From positions 1-7,816 of the forward strand of contig DUQY01000183.1 of assembly GCA_012837565.1 (NCBI GenBank): a stretch of DNA of 7,816 nucleotides, given 5' to 3'. The translations under genes were made by a program, and so were the position numbers. The first letter of the stretch is position 1; each line of letters starts with the position of its first letter. This document shows positions 1-7,550 of this stretch, one piece after another. The notes beneath the pieces were generated by a model. The model was not told where the DNA came from, made no database searches, and saw only the letters and a program-made list of their open reading frames with translations. This DNA is from Bacteroidales bacterium. Lineage in GTDB: Bacteria > Bacteroidota > Bacteroidia > Bacteroidales > P3.

Positions 1-1086
1 ATGATTTATTTCTGTAAGAGATAGGTTTGACAAGTAGTTTAATCCATCATAATTATTCCCGTCATAAGGAATCTTAACCTTCTTATTTGAATTCTCAACA
101 TGAATTATGGTTTCAAACATAAGCCTTTCCCCATCTTGAACATATTGTCCCATAGAATGAAGGTCTGTTGTATTAGATACACTTGCTGGGAACAATCCCT
201 TACCGTTCTTTCCTTCACTTTCTCCATAAAGCTGTTTCCACCACTCACTAAAAAACTGAAGATTTGGAAGATAATTCACCATTAACTCAATGGATTTCCC
301 TTTATTATAAAGTATATTTCTATATGTTGCATACTGCCAAGCTGGGTTATGTTCAAAATCATTATCAGTAATTAGATGATGCCTCATAAGTCTTGCACCT
401 TCCACAATTGCATCAATATCAAATCCTGCAACTGCAATAGGAAGCAATCCAACAGGTGTTAGAAGAGAATATCTACCTCCAACATCATTTGGCACTATAT
501 AAGTCTTATATCCCTCTTCAATTGCAAGGTTTTTCAAAGCACCTTTTTCTTTATCTGTTATTGCAATTATTCTTTCTCTTGCATCTTCTTTTCCGTATTT
601 CTTTTCCAAATGCGACTTCAAAATCCTAAAAGCTATCGCTGGTTCTGTTGTAGTTCCACTCTTAGAAATAACTGTTAAACAATAGTCCTTTTCATCAAGT
701 AGCTCCAATAAATCTGCCATATAATCCTCACTAAGAGTTTGACCAGCATAAATAATATACGGAGACTTTCTATTATCAGAAAGGGCATCGAAATTATGTT
801 TAAGTGCTTCGATAATTGCTCTTGCACCAAGGTAAGAGCCACCAATTCCTATAACAACATATATATCGGCTTTCTTTCTAATTTTCTCAGCCTCAGCCTG
901 AATATCTAATATTACACCCTTAGAAACTTTAATAGGAGAATCTAACCATCCTAAAAATTCACTTCCTTCTCCAGTTTTCTCAACAAGCGACTGATGCGCC
1001 TTTTCAACCTTAGGCATCATATCATTAATATCTCCCATTTCAACTAAGGAAAAAGCAGTACTGAAATCAAAATTAATTTTAATCAT
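1..1086 (-). CDS. pgi: Glucose-6-phosphate isomerase, C-terminus beyond window edge
   Basis: Cytoplasmic enzyme interconverting glucose 6-phosphate and fructose 6-phosphate in glycolysis and gluconeogenesis. I translated the reverse strand from the ATG at 1086; 362 codons are open to base 1 with no stop. Seen: the sugar-phosphate SIS-fold pieces VVIGIGGSYLGARA (about 77-90) and SKSGTTTEPA (141-150), the PGI signature NDVGGRYSLLTPVG (200-213), the catalytic-Glu region YGESEGKNGKG (287-297), and TTDLHSMGQY (306-315) with the family's active-site His. The length and spacing fit the short bacterial form of about 450 residues, so roughly 85-90 residues, including the second PGI signature, should lie left of the window. 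The start is supported by a Bacteroidota-type promoter about 26 bases upstream. No Shine-Dalgarno sequence is visible. The gene is codirectional with gdhA but separated from it by a terminator, so it is probably its own transcription unit. Identity is very secure. Confidence 0.97.
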   Translation of the reverse strand, partial: MIKINFDFSTAFSLVEMGDINDMMPKVEKAHQSLVEKTGEGSEFLGWLDSPIKVSKGVILDIQAEAEKIRKKADIYVVIGIGGSYLGARAIIEALKHNFDALSDNRKSPYIIYAGQTLSEDYMADLLELLDEKDYCLTVISKSGTTTEPAIAFRILKSHLEKKYGKEDARERIIAITDKEKGALKNLAIEEGYKTYIVPNDVGGRYSLLTPVGLLPIAVAGFDIDAIVEGARLMRHHLITDNDFEHNPAWQYATYRNILYNKGKSIELMVNYLPNLQFFSEWWKQLYGESEGKNGKGLFPASVSNTTDLHSMGQYVQDGERLMFETIIHVENSNKKVKIPYDGNNYDGLNYLSNLSLTEINH

Positions 1087-1111
1087 AATCAAAATTTTAA
1101 AGTTTATGGAG

Positions 1112-1142
1112 CAAAGATAAACAATAAAAACAAACTTTCCAA
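1112..1142 (-). promoter_or_regulatory. pgi promoter, Bacteroidota sigma-ABfr type
   Basis: On the reverse strand a -7 box TATCTTTG (1112-1119) matches the Bacteroidota consensus TAnnTTTG exactly. It is preceded after 20 bases by TTG (1140-1142), which fits the -33 element. Transcription would begin around 1105, giving a leader of about 20 bases before the pgi ATG at 1086. A second TTTG (1131-1134) lies only 11 bases from the -7 box and is too close to act as the -33. The promoter is inferred from the consensus; no experimental start is available. Confidence 0.7.
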
Positions 1143-1146
1143 GAAT

Positions 1147-1178
1147 AAAAAAAAAGCGTCTCATTTCTGAGACGCTTT
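1147..1178 (-). terminator. Rho-independent terminator of gdhA
   Basis: A perfect 11-bp inverted repeat, AAAGCGTCTCA (1153-1163) and TGAGACGCTTT (1168-1178), flanks a 4-base loop. Read on the reverse strand the stem is followed by a run of nine T (1155-1147), the classic intrinsic terminator layout. It begins 24 bases after the gdhA stop codon. On the forward strand the hairpin is followed only by TTTCGTAT, so it is much weaker in that direction, and no forward gene ends here. Confidence 0.92.
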
Positions 1179-1202
1179 CGTATAATTGTGATTTGATTTA
1201 GC

Positions 1203-2537
1203 TTAGCAAACGCCAAGGTCAATCATTGCATCAGCAACTTTAATAAATCCAGCTACGTTTGCTCCTTTTACGTAGTTAATATAACCGTCTTCTTGTTTAC
1301 CATATTTTACACAGTTTTCGTGGATTGAATCCATCATTTGGTGTAATTTAGCATCTACTTCTTCACCTGTCCAGCTGATATGTCCAGCGTTTTGGCTCAT
1401 TTCTAATCCAGAAACTCCAACTCCACCTGCGTTAGCAGCTTTTCCTGGTGCGAAGATAACTTTAGCATGTTGTAATGCGTGAATTGCATCAGCAGTACAT
1501 CCCATATTAGATACTTCACAAACCATAGTAACTCCGTTAGCTATTAGTTGTTTAGCATCATCTGCATTTAATTCGTTTTGGAATGCACAAGGCATTGCAA
1601 TATCAACCTTAACTTCCCATGCTTTCTTTCCTGCAACAAATTTAACACCATATTTTTCTGCGTATGGTTTGATAACGTTGTTGTTTGAAGTTCTAAGTTC
1701 TAACATGTAGTCTAATTGATCTTGTGTCATTGGTTTTTCGTTGATGATATAACCATCAGGTCCTGAGATAACTTTAACAAATGCACCAAGTTCAGTTGCT
1801 TTTGTTGCTGCTCCCCAAGCTACGTTACCAAATCCTGATAAAGAAATTTCTTTACCTTTGATATCCATATTGTGAGCTTTCAACATATTGTTAACGAAAT
1901 AAACTCCGCCAAATCCTGTTGCTTCTGGACGAAGGATTGAACCTCCCCAACCTGCACCTTTTCCTGTCATAACTCCAGTGTTTTCTCTAGCTAGTTTCTT
2001 GTACATTCCGTACATGTAACCAACTTCTCTTCCACCTACTCCGATATCTCCTGCTGGAACGTCTTTGTCTGCTCCAATATATGTGTAAAGTTCTGTCATA
2101 AATGCTTGGCAGAAACGCATAATTTCATTTTCTGATTTTCCTTGTGGATTGAAATCAGATCCTCCTTTACCACCACCCATTGGAAGTGTAGTTAATGAAT
2201 TTTTGAAAGTTTGTTCAAATCCTAAGAATTTTAAAGTGTCAAGTGTTACTGATGGATGGAAACGAATTCCTCCCTTGTATGGTCCGATAGCGTTATTGAA
2301 TTGTACACGGTATCCACGGTTAACATTAACCTTACCATTATCATCTACCCATTCAACTCTGAATTGGATGATTCTGTCTGGTTCTACCATTCTTTCTATG
2401 ATGCTGTACTTGTCGTATTTTGGATTTTTAGCAACATATTCTTCGATTGTTTCTAAAACTTCTGTAACTGCTTGAAGAAACAATGGTTCTCCTGGGTTCT
2501 TAGCTTCAACATCAGCTAAAAGTTGTTTTACGTTCAT
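1203..2537 (-). CDS. gdhA: Glutamate dehydrogenase, hexameric class I
   Basis: Reversible reductive amination of 2-oxoglutarate with ammonia to glutamate in the cytoplasm. The gene is complete at 444 residues, the usual length of the approximately 50-kDa hexameric bacterial enzymes. Seen: substrate-binding GPYKGGIRFHP (85-95, K88), FKNSL (K112), PMGGGKGGSDF with the catalytic Lys (K124), PAGDIGVG with the catalytic Asp (D164), a Rossmann-type SGFGNVAWGAA (234-244), and VSGLEMSQN (375-383). The first four correspond, one residue offset, to K89/K113/K125/D165 of the Clostridium symbiosum enzyme. Cofactor choice is not decidable by eye: SGPDGYI (258-264) resembles the C. symbiosum NAD enzyme as I recall it, whereas Bacteroidales carry both NADP (gdhA) and NAD (gdhB) types, so the symbol is tentative. 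The ATG at 2537 is preceded by a promoter and a leader of about 60 bases without a clear Shine-Dalgarno. The gene ends in its own terminator and is divergent from murF-alr. Confidence 0.96.
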   Translation of the reverse strand: MNVKQLLADVEAKNPGEPLFLQAVTEVLETIEEYVAKNPKYDKYSIIERMVEPDRIIQFRVEWVDDNGKVNVNRGYRVQFNNAIGPYKGGIRFHPSVTLDTLKFLGFEQTFKNSLTTLPMGGGKGGSDFNPQGKSENEIMRFCQAFMTELYTYIGADKDVPAGDIGVGGREVGYMYGMYKKLARENTGVMTGKGAGWGGSILRPEATGFGGVYFVNNMLKAHNMDIKGKEISLSGFGNVAWGAATKATELGAFVKVISGPDGYIINEKPMTQDQLDYMLELRTSNNNVIKPYAEKYGVKFVAGKKAWEVKVDIAMPCAFQNELNADDAKQLIANGVTMVCEVSNMGCTADAIHALQHAKVIFAPGKAANAGGVGVSGLEMSQNAGHISWTGEEVDAKLHQMMDSIHENCVKYGKQEDGYINYVKGANVAGFIKVADAMIDLGVC

Positions 2538-2602
2538 AATGTATTATTTTTAAATGTAAGTTAAACTGTTTTATCTAAACTTATTTACTCGTTTTGAGAG
2601 TA

Positions 2603-2634
2603 CAAAATTAGTGAGTATCTTTGATATAAAGAAA
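2603..2634 (-). promoter_or_regulatory. gdhA promoter, Bacteroidota type
   Basis: On the reverse strand TAATTTTG (2603-2610) matches TAnnTTTG. It is preceded, with 20 bases between, by TTTC (2631-2634), one mismatch from the -33 TTTG. Transcription would begin near 2597, leaving a leader of about 60 bases before the ATG at 2537. The leader is very AT-rich. A small 5-bp inverted repeat (TACTC/GAGTA, 2586-2602) overlaps the likely start site but is too short to call an operator. The match is good, but it is inferred by consensus only. Confidence 0.6.
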
Positions 2635-2680
2635 TTATTCGGCAACTATTTTTTTAAACACTCATTTTTCGAACTTGAAA

Positions 2681-2712
2681 TGTGCCTTAAATGACAAAAA
2701 GACCTAACTTTG
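2681..2712 (+). promoter_or_regulatory. murF-alr promoter, Bacteroidota type
   Basis: TAACTTTG (2705-2712) is an exact match to the Bacteroidota -7 consensus and continues as TAACTTTGCA, a form often seen in this phylum. TGTG at 2681-2684, 20 bases upstream, is one mismatch from the -33 TTTG. Transcription would start around 2718, about 12 bases before the ATG at 2730. Because this box lies downstream of the ATG at 2691, it argues that the upstream ATG is not translated from this transcript. The gdhA promoter fires the other way from the same 190-bp region, and the two -33 boxes are about 45 bases apart. Confidence 0.7.
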
Positions 2713-2729
2713 CAGATATTTTATTTCTT

Positions 2730-5216
2730 ATGGATATCTTAATTAGCAATATTTCAAATTATATAAAAAGCGACGTTTTTAGCAATAGGACGGAAGATTT
2801 ACTTATAAAAAACTTAGTTTTCGACAGCAGGAAGCTTAATGAAATTGAGGGGACTGTATTTTTTGCTATTAAAACTCTTTCAAATAATGGAGAGAAATAC
2901 ATACCTGAACTTTATTTAAATGGTGTAAGGGTTTTTGTAGTTGAAAATCTTCCTATCGATTATTCTAATTACCTTGATACTTGCTTCATTGTTGTAAAAA
3001 ACACAATTGAAGCTCTTCAATCAATAGCTAAGGTAAAAAGAAATAGATTTCAGAATCCTATTATTGCAATAACTGGATCAAATGGTAAGACTATTGTTAA
3101 GGATTGGATTTCGCAGCTAATTGAAAATGACAAAAAAGTATTTAAGAGTCCAAGAAGTTATAATTCTCAAATTGGGGTTGCTCTTTCTATTTGGAACTTA
3201 AATGAGGATGATGATTTTGGCATAATAGAGGCTGGCATTTCTCAAAAGGGGGAAATGTATAAACTAGAAGAAATGATAAGGCCTAAGGTCGGCATAATAA
3301 CAAATATTGGTGATGCCCACCAGGTTTATTTTAATTCCATTGAAGAAAAGATTCAAGAGAAAATCCTGTTATTCAAAAACTCTGACACCATAATATATTG
3401 TATAGATAATAAGGAAATTGATAAGGAAATTCAAAAAGAATATAAGGATAGTGGCAAAGAATTAATTGGTTGGGGTTTTGACAAAAAGGCTTGCTTTAAG
3501 CTACAAAACATTGATACAAAGAAAAACCTGACAATAATCAATTACATATATAAAGATGTAAGAGCTTCTTTCTCCATTCCATTTATTGATAACGCAAGTA
3601 TTGAGAACTCTATCAATGCCTTTATTGCTTGTTTGGTAATTGGTATTGATAATGAGGCATTGAAAGAAAGAACAAAACACCTTCAATCTCTTGAAATGAG
3701 GCTTCAAATGAAGGAAGGAATCAACCATACACTTATTATTAATGATAGCTACTCGTCTGACCTAATGTCGTTGGAGCTTGCCCTAACATTCCTTAACCAA
3801 CAAAATAGCGAATTAAGAAAGACTGCTGTCCTATCCGATATAACACAATCCTATATTGATCAAAAGGAATTATACCTTGCAATAAACAAACTTCTTATTG
3901 AAAAAAAAATCGATAAACTAATTGGTATTGGAGAAGGTTTTGAAAAGAATCAATCCCTACTAACAATAAATAATACGATATATAGCTCTACTCAAGACTT
4001 CCTTAAGGACTCTTCGCTAAAAGATTTCAAAGAAGAGATAATATTAATTAAGGGAGCGAGGAAGTTTGAATTTGAAAAAATAAGCCGTTTCTTTGAGAAA
4101 AAAACTCATGAAACTGTTCTCGAAATCAATCTTTCAGCACTTGCACATAATGTAAACTACTTCAAAACAAAGCTAAAGGAAGGTGTAAAGCTTATGGCTA
4201 TGGTAAAAGCTCATAGTTACGGCTCAGGAGGTTTTGAGATAGCCTCAACGCTTGCCAATCACAAAATAGACTACTTAACGGTTGCCTTTGCTGATGAAGG
4301 AGCTGAGCTTAGAAACAATGGGATTACTTTGCCAATTATGGTTATGAGCCCAGAAAAAGAAAGCATTGCCAAAATAATATACTATGATTTGGAGCCAGAG
4401 GTTTACTCTATTTCAATTCTTAGAGAACTTATTGAAGCAAAGAAAGACTACGACCTACTTGATAACAAAAAGGAGTTAAGCATACATATTAAGCTTGATA
4501 CAGGTATGCATCGCCTTGGAATGGAAGAGCATGATTTGGAAGAGTTGGTTGATATTCTAAAAGCAAATAAATATATTAAGATAAGATCTATATTCTCTCA
4601 TCTGGCAGGATCTGATAACCCAGAACTTGATTTCTTCACCAAAGAGCAGATTGCACTTTTTGAAACCCTTAGCACAAGACTTCTAAAAGAATTTGACTAC
4701 CCAATACTTCGCCATATTGCAAATTCAGCTGCCATAATTCGTTTTCCAGAGGCACAATATAATATGGTAAGGCTTGGAATTGGAATGTATGGAATTGGAA
4801 TAAGTGAACAAGATGAGAAAAAACTAAGATATGTTCACAGGCTTAAAACAACCTTAACCCTTAAAAGGAAGATTAGTAAAGGTGAAAGCGTTAGCTATAA
4901 CAGAAACTATATTGCAGAAGAAGAAAGAACAATTGGCGTTATTCCAATTGGATATGCTGATGGATTAAACCGCAAAAGAGGAAACGGAAATGGTAGGGTT
5001 TGGATTAATGGACAACTAGCCCCAATACTAGGGAGTATATGTATGGATATGTGTATGATTGATATAACCAATATTGATTGTAGGGAGGGTGACGAAGTTG
5101 TTATTTTTGGAGAAGAATATAGCGTAAACAACATAGCAAAAGAACTTGGCACCATATCCTACGAAGTCTTCACAACAGTTTCTTCACGAGTAAAGAGAGT
5201 TTTCTATCAGGAATAA
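2730..5216 (+). CDS. murF-alr: Bifunctional MurF ligase / alanine racemase
   Basis: A two-enzyme cytoplasmic peptidoglycan protein of 828 residues. The N-terminal half (about 1-450) is UDP-N-acetylmuramoyl-tripeptide:D-alanyl-D-alanine ligase. It shows LVFDSRKL in the substrate-binding N-domain (about 29-36), the ATP loop TGSNGKT (115-121, K120), EAGISQKGEM (167-176), TNIGDAH (191-197), NDSYSSD (338-344) and KGAR (441-444). The C-terminal half (about 460-828) is PLP-dependent alanine racemase: VKAHSYGSG with the PLP lysine (K493), HIKLDTGMHRLG (586-597), HIANSAA (662-668), RLGIGMYG (681-688), VSYNRNY with the catalytic Tyr (Y723), IPIGYADG and CMD (771-773). All key residues of both enzymes are present. 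The fusion is known in Bacteroidota and makes D-Ala and consumes D-Ala-D-Ala; Ddl must be elsewhere. An ATG at 2691 would add 13 residues, but it lies upstream of the promoter's -7 box, and the shorter start gives the family's usual N-terminus. Likely operon with the next gene. Confidence 0.95.
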   Translation: MDILISNISNYIKSDVFSNRTEDLLIKNLVFDSRKLNEIEGTVFFAIKTLSNNGEKYIPELYLNGVRVFVVENLPIDYSNYLDTCFIVVKNTIEALQSIAKVKRNRFQNPIIAITGSNGKTIVKDWISQLIENDKKVFKSPRSYNSQIGVALSIWNLNEDDDFGIIEAGISQKGEMYKLEEMIRPKVGIITNIGDAHQVYFNSIEEKIQEKILLFKNSDTIIYCIDNKEIDKEIQKEYKDSGKELIGWGFDKKACFKLQNIDTKKNLTIINYIYKDVRASFSIPFIDNASIENSINAFIACLVIGIDNEALKERTKHLQSLEMRLQMKEGINHTLIINDSYSSDLMSLELALTFLNQQNSELRKTAVLSDITQSYIDQKELYLAINKLLIEKKIDKLIGIGEGFEKNQSLLTINNTIYSSTQDFLKDSSLKDFKEEIILIKGARKFEFEKISRFFEKKTHETVLEINLSALAHNVNYFKTKLKEGVKLMAMVKAHSYGSGGFEIASTLANHKIDYLTVAFADEGAELRNNGITLPIMVMSPEKESIAKIIYYDLEPEVYSISILRELIEAKKDYDLLDNKKELSIHIKLDTGMHRLGMEEHDLEELVDILKANKYIKIRSIFSHLAGSDNPELDFFTKEQIALFETLSTRLLKEFDYPILRHIANSAAIIRFPEAQYNMVRLGIGMYGIGISEQDEKKLRYVHRLKTTLTLKRKISKGESVSYNRNYIAEEERTIGVIPIGYADGLNRKRGNGNGRVWINGQLAPILGSICMDMCMIDITNIDCREGDEVVIFGEEYSVNNIAKELGTISYEVFTTVSSRVKRVFYQE

Positions 5217-5217
5217 T

Positions 5218-5583
5218 ATGAAGAAGTTTCTTTTTAAATTACTTGGATTAATCAGCTTAGCTCTTGGGATACTTGGAATATTCTTGCCTATTTTGCCAAC
5301 AACTCCTTTTCTTCTACTATCGTCATATCTTTTCTTAAAGAGTTCAGAAAGGCTATATAATTGGCTGATTAATCACAAGGTCTTTGGTCAATATATTAAA
5401 GATTTCCAAATAGATAAGTCCATACCACTCAAAGTAAAAATCTCCAGCATAAGCCTACTATGGATAACAATAACTATTAGTGCACTTTGTTTTGTTCCTA
5501 TACTTTGGGTAAAGCTACTCCTGTTTGCAATTGCTATTGGAGTAACAATACATATATTGCATTATAAGACAAAGAAGAAATAA
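5218..5583 (+). CDS. DUF454 (YbaN-like) small inner-membrane protein
   Basis: A 121-residue membrane protein of the DUF454 family, whose E. coli member is YbaN; the molecular function is unknown. The family hallmark LPILPTTPF (23-31) is present, followed by the usual LFLKSSERLYNWLINHKVFG-like stretch (38-57). Hydrophobic segments run at about 4-22, 29-41, 75-95 and 97-115, with a Lys/Asp-rich polar stretch around 59-74 between the two pairs, and the tail ends in KTKKK. There is no cleavable signal peptide. The ATG follows the murF-alr stop after a single base (TAATATG), with AGGA (5209-5212) five bases before it, inside the upstream gene. This points to co-transcription and perhaps translational coupling. 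No terminator is evident downstream, where a reverse-strand gene remnant ends 14 bases away. Family call is firm; any role in wall synthesis is only suggested by position. Confidence 0.9.
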   Translation: MKKFLFKLLGLISLALGILGIFLPILPTTPFLLLSSYLFLKSSERLYNWLINHKVFGQYIKDFQIDKSIPLKVKISSISLLWITITISALCFVPILWVKLLLFAIAIGVTIHILHYKTKKK

Positions 5584-5807
5584 TCAAAAAATTATATCTA
5601 TTCAAATAACTTACCCTGCACAGCACTATAACTTACTAATGCAAATTGACAAATATCAGTTAAAGTAGCATTATTCTTCGACCACTGATAGAAATCAGTT
5701 TCTTTAAGTAGAATATATACCCATTCTTTCATCTCTCTCAATTCTGGATCAAGAGAGTTTATCTTCTTACACCATTCTAAGGTAGCAAGTTGTTTTTGTT
5801 TTACATT

Positions 5808-5810
5808 TCA
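5808..5810 (-). other. In-frame TGA near the C-terminus of the Res-like gene
   Basis: The frame reads ETKGQDRIDS-stop-NVKQKQLATLEW and then stays open for 69 codons to TAG at 5598-5600. The stop lies just after the nuclease ETK motif. The continuation has the look of real coding sequence (charged and helical, WCKKIN, ELREMKEW), so the gene once extended past this stop. None of the other complete genes here has an in-frame TGA, which argues against TGA being a sense codon in this organism. Confidence 0.85.
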
Positions 5811-7547
5811 ACTATCAATCCTATCCTGCCCTTTGGTTTCTATTATATAGAACTTCTCTTGGGTTTGAACCAAGAAATCAGGAGAATAATTTGCTAATAG
5901 ACCATCAAAACGGATATAATAAATAGAAGCAAATCTATGTTGTGTTTCGTTTATCTTTATGAAGCTTAAAACATCAGCATCTATATCTAAGAACTCAATA
6001 AACGCTTTTTCTAAGCCTCCAGAATTTGATGGGTAACTAATTTTATTGAATATTGTTTTTGATACCTCTATTGAATATTTATCTCTTATTCTAATGGTAT
6101 CAATTTCTGAAAACCATCTTTTTTCTACAATAGCATCAGAAACATCTACACTGTTTTGCATTTTATATATAGCCTTACTCATCTCCTTAATAATATGTTG
6201 AGTAACTATACCTTCTCTAACTAATAAGATTTTCCAATTATAGTTTTCGAATGGCTCAAAATCTCTACCAAACAATCTTTCTCTAATAAACCTATCAACT
6301 ATTATAATAATTTCAACCTCATTTATCTGAAACATCGGGAAACCTTTCTTACCTCCTCCTGTTGATTCAATTCTATTAGTTATTGTATGTAATATCTTTT
6401 GTAGGTATTCATTATAACTTTGGGCTGAAAAAAGATTAGACGTTACTTTATACTTTCCAAATTGAGTACCAACAATCAATTCTTTAGATAAAAAGATCTC
6501 ACCCTTAATTGCTAAAGCCCTTTGCAACTCTTCTAAGGTAAATAAATCAAAAGTATTAAGATTATTTATATCAATATCTGTTGGCTTAATCTCTTGTTCA
6601 ACATCCTTTATTATAATTGGCCAAAACAAATCATAGAGCTTATAATCATCCTTCAGTTCCACTTTTATAATATCTCCAATAGTATCTCCGCTTGTAATAT
6701 CTCTATCTTCAATACCAGCCAATCCATCTTCCAATAGCTCATCGTAGAATTGCATAAATGCTGGATGCTCTATAATTGACAACATATCTAAGTATGAAGT
6801 TGGATTAGTCTTTTGGTTAAAAACCCTCTTTCTATTATCCATTTTTTCCTCCTCATACTCCGCTCCCCTCCACATTAGACGAAGACCCCTACCTATTGTT
6901 TGCTCCAAGAGTATTGGCGCTTGGGTTGCTCTAAGAGGAACAATAACAGATATATTATTAACGTCAAATCCTTCCCTAAGCATAAGGACAGAAATTATAA
7001 CCTTTGGCTTACTATAATTATCAACATTAAATAGCTTCTCCTTTAGTTTTTTCCACTCATTTTCATTTATTTCTCCCCGCCTATTACTATCAACCCTAAG
7101 GATATCATTTGAACTCAATCCCTCAAGAATCAAAAATTCTTCAACAAGAGGTGTAACGCTAGTGTCTTCACAAACAACAAGCATCTTAGGATATTTTGTT
7201 TCATCTATCTTTAGGAAACCTTCCTCAAGCATTTTTAATTTCTCTAAGCCTGCCCTAAGCATAAGCCGCTGTCCTTTGCTTAACGAAACTACCTTTCTAC
7301 CATCTCTTTCTGCCTTAAAATCTAAATCCTCAAGCGATGTTATATCTTGTCGTTTATCAATAAGTATTGTCTTAACCAATCCCTTATAGATAGCTGTTTT
7401 CAAATCGAAGTCAGTTATAATATAAGGGAAGTATTGCTTTGTTGTATTTTTTCCCGAACCCACAGTATTATAGGGAGTGGCAGAAAAGTCAATCTGAATA
7501 AATTGCTCAAGCTTATTATTTGCTATATAATTTAACCCCTCTTGCCA

Positions 7548-7550
7548 TTA
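7548..7550 (-). other. In-frame TAA disrupting the Res-like helicase
   Basis: The frame reads GEVEEV-stop-WQEGLNYIANN, lying between the DEAH box and the SAT motif of the helicase. Translation from the missing 5' end would stop inside the first RecA-like domain, abolishing ATPase and nuclease parts. A single-base change from a Lys, Gln or Glu codon would explain it; which one is not known. Confidence 0.9.

Noticed and set aside
100..285. Forward open frame of 61 codons opposite pgi
   Set aside because: It is antisense to firmly identified pgi coding sequence and shows no recognisable protein features or promoter.
2149..2475. Forward open frames opposite the gdhA N-terminal region (also 2256-2456)
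   Set aside because: They lie antisense to a conserved gene and have low-complexity Ser/Leu/Pro-rich products typical of shadow frames.
2586..2602. TACTC/GAGTA inverted repeat as an operator at the gdhA start site
   Set aside because: Five base pairs with a 7-base gap is expected by chance in such AT-rich DNA, and no second copy is present.
3501..3728. Reverse open frame inside murF-alr (and another at 4907-5155)
   Set aside because: Both are antisense to conserved catalytic-domain coding sequence and have no family resemblance.
5580..5595. ATAAT/ATTAT inverted repeat between the convergent stops as a terminator
   Set aside because: The stem is only 5 bp and entirely A/T, with no clean T-tract on either strand; it would not be stable.
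5808..7463. A free-standing 551-residue gene starting at GTG 7463
   Set aside because: The GTG lies inside the helicase domain, directly after the SAT motif, and the same frame continues upstream through DEAH and NWHLF. It is the middle of a broken gene, not an independent start.
7162..7535. Forward open frames opposite the Res-like pseudogene
   Set aside because: The reverse strand carries clear helicase motifs over the same bases; the forward products are Ser-rich shadows without family resemblance.
5808..7550. Alternative genetic code (stop reassigned as sense)
   Set aside because: Two different stops, TAA and TGA, are involved, while three complete genes here end in TAA and contain no in-frame TGA. 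Pseudogene decay is simpler.
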